A program made the translations under genes and the position numbers. Source: Ruegeria sp. YS9 (GTDB lineage Bacteria > Pseudomonadota > Alphaproteobacteria > Rhodobacterales > Rhodobacteraceae). From it: 64,000 nt of DNA. Under the pieces are notes generated by a model that saw nothing but the letters and a program-made list of their open reading frames with translations, ran no database searches and was not told the DNA's origin. The stretch lies in contig NZ_CP102409.1 of the NCBI RefSeq assembly GCF_024628725.1, positions 2,699,001 to 2,763,000 on the forward strand. Direction: 5' to 3'. This document shows, piece by piece, positions 9,309 to 18,308 of the stretch (position 1 is its first letter; each line of letters begins with the position of its first letter).

Positions 9309-9668
9309 CTATGCCCGCTTTTCCAGCTTTGCCACGCTGCGCACCGCAAATTCACTTCGCTGTCCGTCCGCACCATAGGTGCTGAATTCCTGCCGAACGC
9401 GCCGCAATTCAGCCATTCGGCTGGCGACTGCCCGGATGCCCTCAGCCGCGCTGTTCAGCAGCGCCTGATTGCGCTCGGCTTTCTGTTGAACGCGAATCAG
9501 TGCCTCACTTTCCAGCACCTGAAGATCATTGATTGCCCCGATCAGCTTTTCTTTTTCAGGCACCATGCTGGACAAACGGTCCAGATCCCCTTGCACAAGT
9601 GCGGCACGTTCCAAATCCAGGACTTCTTCCAAAGACTTGATCAACGCATTATCGACTTTAGACGTCAT
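9309..9668 (-). CDS. FlgN-like flagellar chaperone
   Basis: A 119-residue, almost wholly helical protein with two long heptad-like stretches (about 5-50 and 55-105), as in the FlgN family of export chaperones for hook-associated proteins. FlgN sequences diverge strongly, so the call rests on length, helical content and the flagellar location. Its start codon lies inside the end of the preceding rod-protein gene (11-base overlap), which implies co-transcription and coupling. Confidence 0.65.
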   Translation of the reverse strand: MTSKVDNALIKSLEEVLDLERAALVQGDLDRLSSMVPEKEKLIGAINDLQVLESEALIRVQQKAERNQALLNSAAEGIRAVASRMAELRRVRQEFSTYGADGQRSEFAVRSVAKLEKRA

Positions 9669-9933
9669 CGGTTTTCTCCATCAGTGACTTGAACAGAATT
9701 TCGGAAAGGCCCACGCCACCGGACCGGGCCAGTTGCTGCGCCTGATGTTGAACAAGCATCGAAGAAAACTGATCCTCACCGGCGCCACCGCCAAAGGACT
9801 GGCGGGTTTTTCCCAACCCGGCAGATTTCAGCATTTCCGCCAGAAACGCCGCCTCCAGCTCTATGGCGGCGTTTTTCAGCCGGGTCTGGGGTGACTGTGA
9901 TTGAGATACGTGAGGAAGGGTGGAAACCTTCAT
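9658..9933 (-). CDS. Rod-binding protein, FlgJ N-terminal domain / CheL-like
   Basis: A 91-residue protein matching the rod-binding domain of FlgJ without the muramidase domain, the form often annotated CheL in alphaproteobacteria. Key features are AAIELEAAFLAEMLKSAGLG (about 22-41), GGGAGEDQFSSMLVQHQAQQLA and VGLSEILFKSLM. It probably caps or chaperones the growing rod in the periplasm. It is the first gene of the leftward flagellar run and is divergent from fliK. Confidence 0.82.
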   Translation of the reverse strand: MKVSTLPHVSQSQSPQTRLKNAAIELEAAFLAEMLKSAGLGKTRQSFGGGAGEDQFSSMLVQHQAQQLARSGGVGLSEILFKSLMEKTDDV

Positions 9934-9982
9934 GGCATTCTCCGAATTTGCTTCGAACTTTCTCGATCAAAGGTGAAAGCGG

Positions 9983-9998
9983 TTAAAATAAACGTAAC
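9983..9998. promoter_or_regulatory. Candidate CtrA box in the divergent flagellar promoter
   Basis: The sequence reads TTAA, seven bases, GTAAC, one mismatch from the alphaproteobacterial CtrA consensus TTAA-N7-TTAAC. It is between the flgJ/cheL-like gene (-) and fliK (+). CtrA is known to drive flagellar genes in roseobacters; use of this site is inferred. Confidence 0.35.
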
Positions 9999-10043
9999 TT
10001 CCTACAGGCAGTGTTCCGACCAGTCACACGGAGCCGGAGCAAA

Positions 10044-11267
10044 ATGCCCAACCCCCTAACGCTGGCGAACGCAACGCCGACCACACCCGAGAAAGCCGTC
10101 ACATCTCGTAAGGCTCCGGGCCAAAACACCGGATCGGAGAGCTTTCAGGATGTCCTCGGGCAAGAGGTTGGTGCCACCGGCCACCCTGAAGGCGAAAACG
10201 CTGCCATCAGTGCCGAGCTGAATAATGTCGAAGCAGAGCCCGAGCCTGTGCCGGAGACAACGGCCGAGGCATCTGCAACGGCCCATCCCACCCAGATTTC
10301 AGAACGCACCGGCGAACAGAAAACCCCTTCTGCATTCCTCGAAACCCCCGGCTTGGACGAGGTAACGATGATGCCGGTTCAGGTTGCGGAGGCAAATCAA
10401 ACCCCCTCCGAAATACCGGATCAACCACAGGTATTGGCATCCATAGGTTTGCCCACACAAGGCGGCACGCCTTCCCCGGTTCCGTCGCTCTCGCAGAAGG
10501 CGCAGGGTCCGGCGCCCCAACCTGTGCAAGTGGCAGCCATGACCGAAATCGGCCAGATGTCTGATCAGCTTGCAAAGCCAAAAGGCACGGTCGAACAAAC
10601 GGGGGCCGTCCCCCTCCCGCTGGGCCCTGAAAAGAAACCGTTGCCCGAAGTGAACATTCTGACGCCCAAACCGTCAGCGCCTGACCGGGCGCCCTCGGTG
10701 GCGCAGCTTCAGCTGATGGCAACTGCTGTTGAAGCCGAACCGGTTGCACCCGTTGTCGAGGTTGAGGCCCTGCCTGCCGCCAGAGAGGAACCTCTGCCGC
10801 TGACCTCGCGCGACTCCGCGCCTCAACTCACGGCTCCGTCTACTGCCGCCCGAGCAGAAATCGCCCGTGCGATCGCTGGTCAGCTGTCGGCAGCGGTTCA
10901 GACACGCACCGGATCAGGAGCAACCGAAATAGCGTTGAATCCGGAAGAGCTTGGGCGTGTGTCGATTGTTCTGAACGGCCGGGAGGACGGCCTGCAAATC
11001 ACCATTGCGACCGAGCGCCCGGAAACCCTCGAGTTAATGCGACGTCATTTGTCCGTTCTGACAGAAGAGTTTCAGAAACTGGGGTATGGGGATCTGAGCT
11101 TTGATCTGGGAACCTCTTGGGGTTCTGGCGCAGATCAAAAGGACGCAAATGACGCTGACACCCAATCCCCCTCACATTCAGAAGCTGCGCCGCAGGAACG
11201 GATCGATCACACAACTTCCCATCCACAGAATCTGGCCTCGGGCCGGGGCATCGACATGAGGTTTTGA
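10044..11267 (+). CDS. fliK: Flagellar hook-length control protein FliK
   Basis: A 407-residue FliK. Residues 1 to about 265 are low-complexity, rich in Pro, Glu, Ala and Gln, as expected for the ruler/linker region. The C-terminal Flg_hook domain spans about 270-360 (ARAIAGQLSAAVQ, then TEIALNPEELGRVSIVL and METLELM-like ETLELMRRHLSVL). It measures hook length and switches export specificity. The ATG at 10044 is preceded by GGAG at the right spacing; an upstream in-frame ATG at 10011 lacks one. flgD begins three bases after its stop codon. Confidence 0.9.
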   Translation: MPNPLTLANATPTTPEKAVTSRKAPGQNTGSESFQDVLGQEVGATGHPEGENAAISAELNNVEAEPEPVPETTAEASATAHPTQISERTGEQKTPSAFLETPGLDEVTMMPVQVAEANQTPSEIPDQPQVLASIGLPTQGGTPSPVPSLSQKAQGPAPQPVQVAAMTEIGQMSDQLAKPKGTVEQTGAVPLPLGPEKKPLPEVNILTPKPSAPDRAPSVAQLQLMATAVEAEPVAPVVEVEALPAAREEPLPLTSRDSAPQLTAPSTAARAEIARAIAGQLSAAVQTRTGSGATEIALNPEELGRVSIVLNGREDGLQITIATERPETLELMRRHLSVLTEEFQKLGYGDLSFDLGTSWGSGADQKDANDADTQSPSHSEAAPQERIDHTTSHPQNLASGRGIDMRF

Positions 11268-11270
11268 CCA

Positions 11271-11933
11271 ATGATTACGCCTGTCAACACCACGCAGCCC
11301 GTTGCGGATCAACAAAAGGCCGGGGCATCACAAAAGTCCGCGATTACGTCGGACTTTGAGACGTTCTTGCTGATGCTAACGGCGCAGGCAAAGAATCAGG
11401 ATCCGTTGGAGCCAATGGATTCGACCGAGTATGCGTCTCAGTTGGCGCAGTTCTCGATGGTCGAGCAACAAGTCCAGACCAATGACCTCTTGTCCACCCT
11501 GGCCAACGCATTGGGCGGTACGAAACTGAACGAGCTTGCAAGTTGGGTGGGCATGGACGTCCGTTCGACATCAGCCTTTCACTTTGACGGCCAGCCCGTA
11601 ACACTGTTTGCTCAGGCCGACCCTGATGCGGACGCAACCAAATTGGTGGTCCGCGACAGTGACGGTACGGTGATCGATAAAGTCATTGTACCCACGACAA
11701 CTGAAGAGTTTGTTTGGGCCGGAGTGGATTCTTCTGGAAATCCATTGGCCTCAGGCAACTACACTGCAACCCTGGAAAGCTACAAAGGCGATGAGTTGCT
11801 CTCCGAGAAACCTGTCGCCGCCTACGGTCGCGTCGTCGAAGCACAGGTTGGCGACGATACTGTTTTGCTGACATTGCAGGGCGGTCAGGTGATTCCCGCA
11901 ACTCAGGTCACCGCAGTCCGAACTGGTGCTTGA
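11271..11933 (+). CDS. flgD: FlgD: flagellar hook cap assembly protein
   Basis: A 220-residue FlgD, the scaffold cap on which hook subunits polymerise. The N-terminal signature is very clear (DFETFLLMLTAQAKNQDPLEPMDS, then EYASQLAQFSMVEQQVQTN, about 28-74), followed by the beta-rich FlgD/FnIII-like region (about 85-215, with WAGVDSSGNPLASGNYTA). It is tightly coupled to fliK. Confidence 0.95.
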   Translation: MITPVNTTQPVADQQKAGASQKSAITSDFETFLLMLTAQAKNQDPLEPMDSTEYASQLAQFSMVEQQVQTNDLLSTLANALGGTKLNELASWVGMDVRSTSAFHFDGQPVTLFAQADPDADATKLVVRDSDGTVIDKVIVPTTTEEFVWAGVDSSGNPLASGNYTATLESYKGDELLSEKPVAAYGRVVEAQVGDDTVLLTLQGGQVIPATQVTAVRTGA

Positions 11934-11986
11934 TCTGTCGGGCGGGACGGGCCAAAGCTTGGCAAATCGACTCGCCATAAGAAGTG

Positions 11987-12853
11987 ATGGAACCTCTGCC
12001 CGACCTGCCTGCCCCCCCTCGAAATCTGGTTGACCATCTCTACGCGCAAGGATTGGTCAACGCGCATCCTCGGTTCGAGACCTTGTACGGCGGGCGCACC
12101 AACAGGGTGTGGAAGGTCAAGGGCCGCGACAACGACAAGGTCCTGAAACTCTACAGCACAGCATTGCGCAATCCTTTGTTTCGCAATGATGCAGAGTTGG
12201 AGGCCCAATGCCTGAAGGCGCTTGGCGCCACGGGTTTCGTGCCAAGGTTGCGGGCCACAGGGCAATACAAAGAAGCCCGCTGGGTGTTCTACGACCACGC
12301 CCCCGGAGCACCCTGGCGGCAGGATTCAGCCCAGGTTGGCGCCTTGCTGCGCAAGCTTCATACCCTGCCCATTGCCGTCCAGGCGCCAGTCGGTTGCAAC
12401 GGCAGCGCAGACTTGCGAGCTCATGGAAACAGAATTCTGCAAGGCTGTACGTCACACGGGCGCGACAAACTCGCCGATTTGCAACCTACGAATCCGGTCG
12501 CACCTACGGAACGGACGTGCCTGATCCATGGCGACCCCGTGGCAGGCAATATCCTGGTGGCGACCGGCGGTCTGACCTTGATCGACTGGCAATGCCCGGC
12601 CCTGGGCGATCCCTGCGAAGACCTTGCACTTTTTTTGTCGCCTGCAATGCAGCAGCTTTACCGAGGCTCACCACTGTCGAAGAAAGAGGAAGACCAGTTT
12701 CTTTCGGCCTACGGCAGACCGGAAATCGTCGCGCGCTATCTACAGCTCAGGCCATGGTATGCGTGGCGCATGGCGGCGTATTGCCTCTGGCGCGCTGAAA
12801 ATGGTGCGCCCGATTACGTGACAGGGTTGAACTTGGAAACCGCAATTCTGTAA
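11987..12853 (+). CDS. Aminoglycoside phosphotransferase/choline-kinase-like protein
   Basis: A 288-residue APH/choline-kinase-fold protein. Kinase motifs are visible: a nucleotide-loop-like GGRTNRVWKV (about 35-44), the catalytic loop HGDPVAGN (181-188), and IDWQCPALGDPCEDLALFL for metal binding. The substrate is unknown; small amino-alcohol or choline-type substrates are typical. It is convergent with the FAD oxidase of the polyamine transporter cluster, only 9 bases apart, so a link to amine metabolism is possible but not shown. A GTG one codon earlier is an alternative start. Confidence 0.75.
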   Translation: MEPLPDLPAPPRNLVDHLYAQGLVNAHPRFETLYGGRTNRVWKVKGRDNDKVLKLYSTALRNPLFRNDAELEAQCLKALGATGFVPRLRATGQYKEARWVFYDHAPGAPWRQDSAQVGALLRKLHTLPIAVQAPVGCNGSADLRAHGNRILQGCTSHGRDKLADLQPTNPVAPTERTCLIHGDPVAGNILVATGGLTLIDWQCPALGDPCEDLALFLSPAMQQLYRGSPLSKKEEDQFLSAYGRPEIVARYLQLRPWYAWRMAAYCLWRAENGAPDYVTGLNLETAIL

Positions 12854-12862
12854 CGCCGCGCC

Positions 12863-14164
12863 TTATCGCAGGTCGGCCAGCGCCAGCATGGCATAGGCTG
12901 GCGGCATGAGCACGCGGCGCCAGCGTCCCAAAGGAAACCGACCCGGTGTTTGCGTCATCACGGCCGGCAGCCTGGCGTCCTGCCCCAGAACCAAGCGTGC
13001 CAGTGCTCGACCGCAATACGTGCCCATGGCGACGCCATTGCCGTGATATGCAAACCCGGCAAACATTCCCGGTTGATCCGGAACGGGGCCGACAAAAGGT
13101 GTCAGGGCCCGTGACAGGCACACCAAACCGGACCAGATATGAGTGACCTCGACCGTCGACCAGGCGGGAAACATATGTTTGAAATCCTGCTGGACCTTTC
13201 GCCGAATGGCCGCTTCAGCCCCGGCCGATGACCGCAGGCCGCCTCTCATCCCGAACAGAAAGCGCCCGTCTGGCATCAGGCGGAAATAGTGCAACAGATT
13301 GCGCGTATCGTAACACATCTGATCCGTAGTCCATCCTTGTGCCATCTGCTCGGATCTGCCAAGGGGTCGCGTTACCATGACAGTCGACTGTGCAGGCATG
13401 TATCGTCCGGACATCCAGGCCGGGATATCCTCGCTGGAATATCCGTTGGTACACACCAAGACCGCCTGCGCTTTGACTGACCCGCTCTGCGTTTGCAACA
13501 CAAAGCCGGACGCCGTTTTTTCTACGCTCAGAACCGGGGAATTCCGGAACAGATGCGCGCCCATTGCTTCGGCGGCTCGGGCAATCCCGAACAGATATTT
13601 GCGAGGATTCAACCCGAAACCGACCGGCGAAGTGTATCCACCATGAAACGCGCCACCCATGCCCTTCGCAGGCAGGTCTCTGGCTTCGTGCAGGGTTCCC
13701 GCCTCGTCTGCATTGCGGCGCAGCATGTCCATCGCCTGCCTGGAATGCGCCAGCTGGGTTTCCCCGTTGGAGTGGGTATCCGCATCGATCTGATGCTGTA
13801 CCAACAGATCAGCGACCAGTTGAACCGCTTCCTGTTCCGCCTTCGCATAGTCCAAAGCAGCATCGCGGCCAAACCGGCGCTGCATGGATTCGTAGCCAAG
13901 TTTTGAGCCGCCAAGACAGCAAAACCCGCCATTGCGGCCCGAGGCTCCCCACCCCGGTGCGCCGGCTTCGAACACCGCAACCGAAGCGTTTTCAGCCAAA
14001 TGCAGGGCAGCCGAAACGCCTGTAAATCCGCCCCCAATGATGGCCACATCCACATGCATGTCACCCTGGAACTCTGGCCAATCCGGGCTGGCAACCGTTT
14101 CGTCCCACCAACAGCCGTCGAGAGGGTCGCTGCCATAGGCGTAGTCTGGAAAAATCCGCTTCAT
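12863..14164 (-). CDS. FAD-dependent amine oxidoreductase (DAO family, PuuB-like)
   Basis: A 433-residue flavoprotein of the D-amino-acid-oxidase superfamily. The dinucleotide-binding motif VDVAIIGGGFTGVSAALHL is at about 38-56, followed by GAPGWGASGRNGGFC, which is typical of PuuB/OrdL-type oxidases. It probably oxidises an amine or gamma-glutamylated polyamine, to match the adjacent potF-type transporter. It overlaps the permease gene before it by 4 bases and is the last gene of that operon. The exact substrate cannot be read from sequence. Confidence 0.85.
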   Translation of the reverse strand: MKRIFPDYAYGSDPLDGCWWDETVASPDWPEFQGDMHVDVAIIGGGFTGVSAALHLAENASVAVFEAGAPGWGASGRNGGFCCLGGSKLGYESMQRRFGRDAALDYAKAEQEAVQLVADLLVQHQIDADTHSNGETQLAHSRQAMDMLRRNADEAGTLHEARDLPAKGMGGAFHGGYTSPVGFGLNPRKYLFGIARAAEAMGAHLFRNSPVLSVEKTASGFVLQTQSGSVKAQAVLVCTNGYSSEDIPAWMSGRYMPAQSTVMVTRPLGRSEQMAQGWTTDQMCYDTRNLLHYFRLMPDGRFLFGMRGGLRSSAGAEAAIRRKVQQDFKHMFPAWSTVEVTHIWSGLVCLSRALTPFVGPVPDQPGMFAGFAYHGNGVAMGTYCGRALARLVLGQDARLPAVMTQTPGRFPLGRWRRVLMPPAYAMLALADLR

Positions 14165-14979
14165 TCGGTGCGCGCGGCAGCCATTTCGTCCTGCTGCTGC
14201 CGTACCATAGCGCGTTTGGTCACAAGCGAGGCCGTGATTACCCCGACCGTCACCACAGCGATCATGATCGTCGACAACGCGTTGATTTCCGGGCTGACGC
14301 CAAGACGCACGGCCGAGAATATCTTGATCGGCAATGTCGTTGCCGACGGCCCCGAAGTGAAGGACGCAATCACCAGATCATCCAGCGACAGGGTAAAGGC
14401 CAGCAACCAACCCGAGATTACCGCAGGTGCGATGATCGGAAGGGTGACAAGACGGAAGGCTTGCGCGGGCGAACATCCAAGGTCCAGCGCAGCCTCTTCC
14501 AGCGAGCGATCAAAAGTTATGAGGCGCGAGGATACGACGACCGAAACGAAACACATCGAGAAAGTCGTGTGTGCCAGAACGATGGTCAGAATACCCCGAT
14601 CCAGGCCGATGCCGATAAACAACAGCAACAGCGACAGGCCGGTGATCACTTCGGGCATGACCAGCGGCGCATAGATCATGCCGGAAAACAGTGTCCGGCC
14701 AAAAAAGCGCCCGCTGCGGACCAGTACATAAGCGGCGGCCGTTCCCAGAATTGTCGCCAGCGTCGACGAAAAGACCGCGACCCGGATCGTGACCCAAGCG
14801 GCATCCAGGAACGCTTCGTTCCGAAGCAGCTCTCCGTACCATTTCGTCGAGAACCCGGCCCAGACCGTAACCAGCTTGCTTTCATTGAAGCTGAAGATGA
14901 TCAGGATGATCATCGGGATGTACAGAAAGGCAAATCCCAGTGTCAGCGAAACCGTGTTGAACCAGCTCAATCTGTTCAT
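14161..14979 (-). CDS. potI: Polyamine ABC transporter permease (PotC/PotI type)
   Basis: A 272-residue inner-membrane permease with six predicted helices and the EAA loop, here EEAALDLGCSPAQAFRLVTLP, which contacts the ATPase. The subfamily is assigned by similarity to PotI/PotC (YIPMIILIIFSFNES near the N-terminus). It overlaps both neighbours by 4 bases, indicating a translationally coupled operon potF-G-H-I. Confidence 0.9.
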   Translation of the reverse strand: MNRLSWFNTVSLTLGFAFLYIPMIILIIFSFNESKLVTVWAGFSTKWYGELLRNEAFLDAAWVTIRVAVFSSTLATILGTAAAYVLVRSGRFFGRTLFSGMIYAPLVMPEVITGLSLLLLFIGIGLDRGILTIVLAHTTFSMCFVSVVVSSRLITFDRSLEEAALDLGCSPAQAFRLVTLPIIAPAVISGWLLAFTLSLDDLVIASFTSGPSATTLPIKIFSAVRLGVSPEINALSTIMIAVVTVGVITASLVTKRAMVRQQQDEMAAARTE

Positions 14980-15866
14980 CCCTCTGCCTCCGCCTGTTTC
15001 TGCTGGTTGCGCTGGAACAGCACGATGGGAATGACAAGGATCAGCAGCAGCACGATGGCCACCGCACTTGCCACCGGCCAGTCACGGTTCGAAAAGAACT
15101 CTTCCCACAGAACCTTGCCGATCATCAGCGTACCGGAACCACCCAGAAGGGATGGGATCACGAACTCACCGATCACGGGGATCATCACCAGGAAACACCC
15201 TGCGATGATGCCTGGCTTGGACAGCGGGATGGTCACCAGCCAGAAGGCCTGCAAACGAGAGCATCCCAGATCCTCCGCCGCCTCGATCAGCGATCCGTCC
15301 ATACGCTCCAACGCCGAATAGATCGGCAGGATCATGAAAGGCAGATAAGTGTAGACGATGCCGATATAGACGGCAGTTGACGTGTTCAGGATCGTCAGCG
15401 GGGTCGAGATGATACCGGTCCACAGCAAGATCTGGTTGAGGTACCCTTCGTTCGACAGAATGCCCATCCAAGCGTAAACCCGGATCAGGAACGAGGTCCA
15501 GAAGGGCAGGATGACCAGCATCATCAGTGTCGGTCGCCATTCCTGAGGTGCCCGGGCCATGCCGTAGGCAATGGGATAGCCCACCAGCAGGGTCAGGAAG
15601 GTCGAAATAAAAGCGATCTTGACGCTGGACAGGTAGGCTTTCCAATACAGATCGTCCTCGGTCAGCCAGACATAATTCTCAAGATCAAGCTGGCTGAAAA
15701 ACTCCTTTATCCCCGTCCAACCGGCTGACAGGTCCAAAGTTGGCGTATAAGGCGGGATGGCAAGTGCGGTATCCGATAGCGAAATCTTCAGAACGATGAA
15801 GAACGGCACCAGAAACAGGGCCAACAGCCAGACGTAAGGAATGGCGATCAGAACGGCGCGGCGCAT
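14976..15866 (-). CDS. potH: Polyamine ABC transporter permease (PotB/PotH type)
   Basis: A 296-residue permease with six predicted transmembrane segments and the EAA loop EAAEDLGCSRLQAFWLVTIP. The N-terminus (AIPYVWLLALFLVPFFIVLKISL) and the large first periplasmic loop are as in PotH. It pairs with the PotI-type permease to form the membrane channel. It shares one base with the preceding ATPase gene and overlaps the next by 4 bases. Confidence 0.9.
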   Translation of the reverse strand: MRRAVLIAIPYVWLLALFLVPFFIVLKISLSDTALAIPPYTPTLDLSAGWTGIKEFFSQLDLENYVWLTEDDLYWKAYLSSVKIAFISTFLTLLVGYPIAYGMARAPQEWRPTLMMLVILPFWTSFLIRVYAWMGILSNEGYLNQILLWTGIISTPLTILNTSTAVYIGIVYTYLPFMILPIYSALERMDGSLIEAAEDLGCSRLQAFWLVTIPLSKPGIIAGCFLVMIPVIGEFVIPSLLGGSGTLMIGKVLWEEFFSNRDWPVASAVAIVLLLILVIPIVLFQRNQQKQAEAEG

Positions 15867-16993
15867 CAGTTGGCCAGCAGAACCGCAGCCGTGGCTGTCC
15901 AGGACAGCCAGACCGGGTCTTCCCAGGTGAACGAACGGCGCGAGATGCGGCGGGTGTTGGCCGTCTGCGCCTTGATGATCGTGCCGTTTGCCAATTCAAC
16001 GTGATAGGTGGACAGATTGCCCAGATAGGCAATGTCGTGAACCTTGCCCTGCACGGCGTTGACCGCATCGACGGGTCGTTCGGCAGAGATTGTCACTTTC
16101 TCGGGGCGGATCGCCAGATGGCAGGACTGACCGTCTGAGAAAACAGCAGGCGAAGACGCCGAAAACGGGGCCTGACCTTCGGCCCATACGATCTGGTAGG
16201 CGTCCTCTCCGGATCGTGTCGCGCGACCTTCGATGATGTTCACATCTCCGATGAAGTCAGCGACATAAACAGATTCAGGGTTTTCATAGATCCGATCCGG
16301 GGTGGCCACTTGCTTTAACTGGCCCTGATCCATCACCGCGACGCGGGTGGCGACTGTCATCGCCTCTTCCTGATCGTGGGTGACGATGACAAAGGTGGTG
16401 CCCGTCTTCTCCTGAATATCCATCAGCTCGAACTGGGTATCTTGTCGCAGTTTTTTGTCCAGCGCACCCAACGGTTCATCCAGCAGCAGAAGCTTGGGCG
16501 CTTTGGCCAACGAGCGCGCCAGTGCGACGCGCTGCCTCTGACCGCCCGAGATCTGATGCGGTTTGCGACGGGCGAACTGTTCCAGCCGGGTCAGGCGCAG
16601 CATCTCTTCGACCCGGTCTTCCAGATCGTGCTTGGGCATGTTGTCTCGGCGCAGACCGAAAGCGATGTTTTCCCAGACACTCAGATGCGGGAACAGGGCA
16701 TAGGACTGGAACATCATGTTCACGGCCCGCTTGTTCGGCGGGATGGGGTCGATATCCTGCCCGCCCAGCAAGATGTGGCCTTCGGTCGGGGTCTCGAACC
16801 CGGCCAGCATCCGCATCATCGTTGTTTTGCCGCACCCTGAAGGGCCGAGCAGGGCAAAAAACTCACGTTCGAAAATATCCAGAGACAGGTTGTCGATCGC
16901 CGTGAACTCGCCAAAGCGCTTGGTCACGTTCTGGAACTGGATCAAGGGTTTCGCCTGTGGGTCATTCCACGGCGCAAAAACGTCAGAACTCAA
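15866..16993 (-). CDS. potG: Polyamine ABC transporter ATP-binding protein (PotA/PotG type)
   Basis: A 375-residue ATPase powering the importer. Walker A GPSGCGKTT is at 50-58, the Q-loop at about 96, the ABC signature ISGGQRQRV at 148-156 and Walker B LLLLDEP at 168-174. A TOBE-type C-terminal regulatory domain (about 285-370) is present. It lies between potF and potH on the minus strand. The 75-base gap to potF contains a stem-loop. Confidence 0.93.
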   Translation of the reverse strand: MSSDVFAPWNDPQAKPLIQFQNVTKRFGEFTAIDNLSLDIFEREFFALLGPSGCGKTTMMRMLAGFETPTEGHILLGGQDIDPIPPNKRAVNMMFQSYALFPHLSVWENIAFGLRRDNMPKHDLEDRVEEMLRLTRLEQFARRKPHQISGGQRQRVALARSLAKAPKLLLLDEPLGALDKKLRQDTQFELMDIQEKTGTTFVIVTHDQEEAMTVATRVAVMDQGQLKQVATPDRIYENPESVYVADFIGDVNIIEGRATRSGEDAYQIVWAEGQAPFSASSPAVFSDGQSCHLAIRPEKVTISAERPVDAVNAVQGKVHDIAYLGNLSTYHVELANGTIIKAQTANTRRISRRSFTWEDPVWLSWTATAAVLLAN

Positions 16994-17029
16994 AGCAGCC
17001 CCCGCATGGTCAGTTTGGACAATAGTGCG

Positions 17030-17055
17030 GCGGGGCGATCGCCAGACCGCCCCGC
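17030..17055 (-). other. Intercistronic stem-loop between potF and potG
   Basis: Perfect 8-bp arms (GCGGGGCG at 17030-17037 with CGCCCCGC at 17048-17055) around a 10-base loop. No T-run follows. Such structures after binding-protein genes commonly stabilise the upstream mRNA and reduce read-through, so potF is likely made in excess over the membrane components. Confidence 0.55.
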
Positions 17056-17068
17056 GCTTTTGACCGGA

Positions 17069-18154
17069 TCAGGTGCCTGACTTGATCTTGGTCCAAAGAC
17101 GGGTCACGACCCGCTGTGTCTTCGCAGGGTACGGAGTCGTGATGTACAGGTTCTGCATCGTGGCTTCATCCGGATAAATTGCCGGATCGCCGATCACGTC
17201 TTCCTCAAGAAATTCCTGAGACGCCTTGTTGCCGTTGGCGTAGTACACGTAGTTGGACGCAGCAGCCATGTTGTTGGCATCCAGAATGAAATTCAGGAAT
17301 TTGTGCGCACCTTCCGGATTCGGCGCGTCGGCGGGAATTGCCATCTGGTCGAACCACATCAACGACCCTTCTGCGAACGGGTGGTATTCGATGTTCACAC
17401 CGTTGTCGGCTTCGGCCGCGCGGTCCCGCGCCTGCAAAATATCACCGGACCAACCCACGGCTACGCAAATATCGCCATTGGCCAGCGCGTTGATGTATTC
17501 CGAACTGTGAAACTTCTGGATGTAGGGGCGAACGCTTGTCAGAACGTCTTCGACCTTCTTGATCACTTCCGGGTCATGGCTGTCGGGGTCTTCACCGATG
17601 TACTGCAAGGTCATCGGTATCATTTCGGCTGGCGCATCAAGGAAGTGAACGCCACACGAGGCCAGCTTTTCCATATTCTCCGGCTTCAGAACCAAATCCA
17701 TGCTGTTCAAGGCCACGTCGTCACCCAAGACTTCCTTGACCTTGTCGACGTTCACACCGATGCCCGTCGTTCCCCACATGTAGTTGATCGAGTAGGCATT
17801 GTTCGGATCATACCCTGCGGTACGCTCCTGAATCACGTCCCACAGATTTACCGCATTCGGCAACTTGGCCATGTCCAGTTCCTGAAATGCGCCCGCCTGA
17901 ATCTGACGTTGCAGGAATGTGCCCGACGGCACCACCACATCGTATCCCGAACCACCGGCCAGCATCTTGGTTTCCAGAACCTCATTGCTGTCGAACACAT
18001 CGTAGATCAGAGTCAGGCCGGTTTCTTCCTCGAATTTGCTCAGCAATTCTTCGTCGATGTAGTCGGACCAGTTGTAAACACGCACCTCTTCGGCGAATGC
18101 CGCCGAAGTCCCCAATGCGATGACCGCTGTCATGGTCAGCGTTTTGATTGTCAT
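17069..18154 (-). CDS. potF: Periplasmic polyamine-binding protein (PotF/PotD type)
   Basis: A 361-residue solute-binding protein. Residues 1-21 are a signal peptide ending SAAFA. The mature start EEVRVYNWSDYID is a hallmark of PotF/PotD proteins, and SGYDVVVPSGTFLQRQ follows. Putrescine preference is plausible given the spuC-type aminotransferase encoded divergently, but specificity residues were not checked. It heads the transporter operon; a TTTGATCA motif lies about 46 bases upstream of its start codon. Confidence 0.92.
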   Translation of the reverse strand: MTIKTLTMTAVIALGTSAAFAEEVRVYNWSDYIDEELLSKFEEETGLTLIYDVFDSNEVLETKMLAGGSGYDVVVPSGTFLQRQIQAGAFQELDMAKLPNAVNLWDVIQERTAGYDPNNAYSINYMWGTTGIGVNVDKVKEVLGDDVALNSMDLVLKPENMEKLASCGVHFLDAPAEMIPMTLQYIGEDPDSHDPEVIKKVEDVLTSVRPYIQKFHSSEYINALANGDICVAVGWSGDILQARDRAAEADNGVNIEYHPFAEGSLMWFDQMAIPADAPNPEGAHKFLNFILDANNMAAASNYVYYANGNKASQEFLEEDVIGDPAIYPDEATMQNLYITTPYPAKTQRVVTRLWTKIKSGT

Positions 18155-18194
18155 ATTCTTCTCCCTGCAAGTGTACGGCTATTTTCCCGTTTTT

Positions 18195-18208
18195 TTGGAT
18201 TTGATCAA
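18195..18208. promoter_or_regulatory. Candidate GntR operator, site 1 (potF promoter)
   Basis: TTGGATTTGATCAA, containing the palindrome TTGATCAA. An identical 14-mer occurs exactly 100 bp away at the GntR start (18295). It lies in the intergenic region 41 bp upstream of potF. Confidence 0.5.
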
Positions 18209-18294
18209 GTTTTGCGTTTTTCCTCGATCCAGCGTATGGTTTCACGAGGTCTGTCACCTGACAAGTCAGGGTTAGTCGAAATGGGAAGAACCAA

Positions 18295-18308
18295 TTGGAT
18301 TTGATCAA
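18295..18308. promoter_or_regulatory. Candidate GntR operator, site 2 (overlaps regulator start codon)
   Basis: The second exact copy of TTGGATTTGATCAA. Its first three bases are the proposed TTG start codon of the regulator gene, so binding here could give autorepression. Confidence 0.45.
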
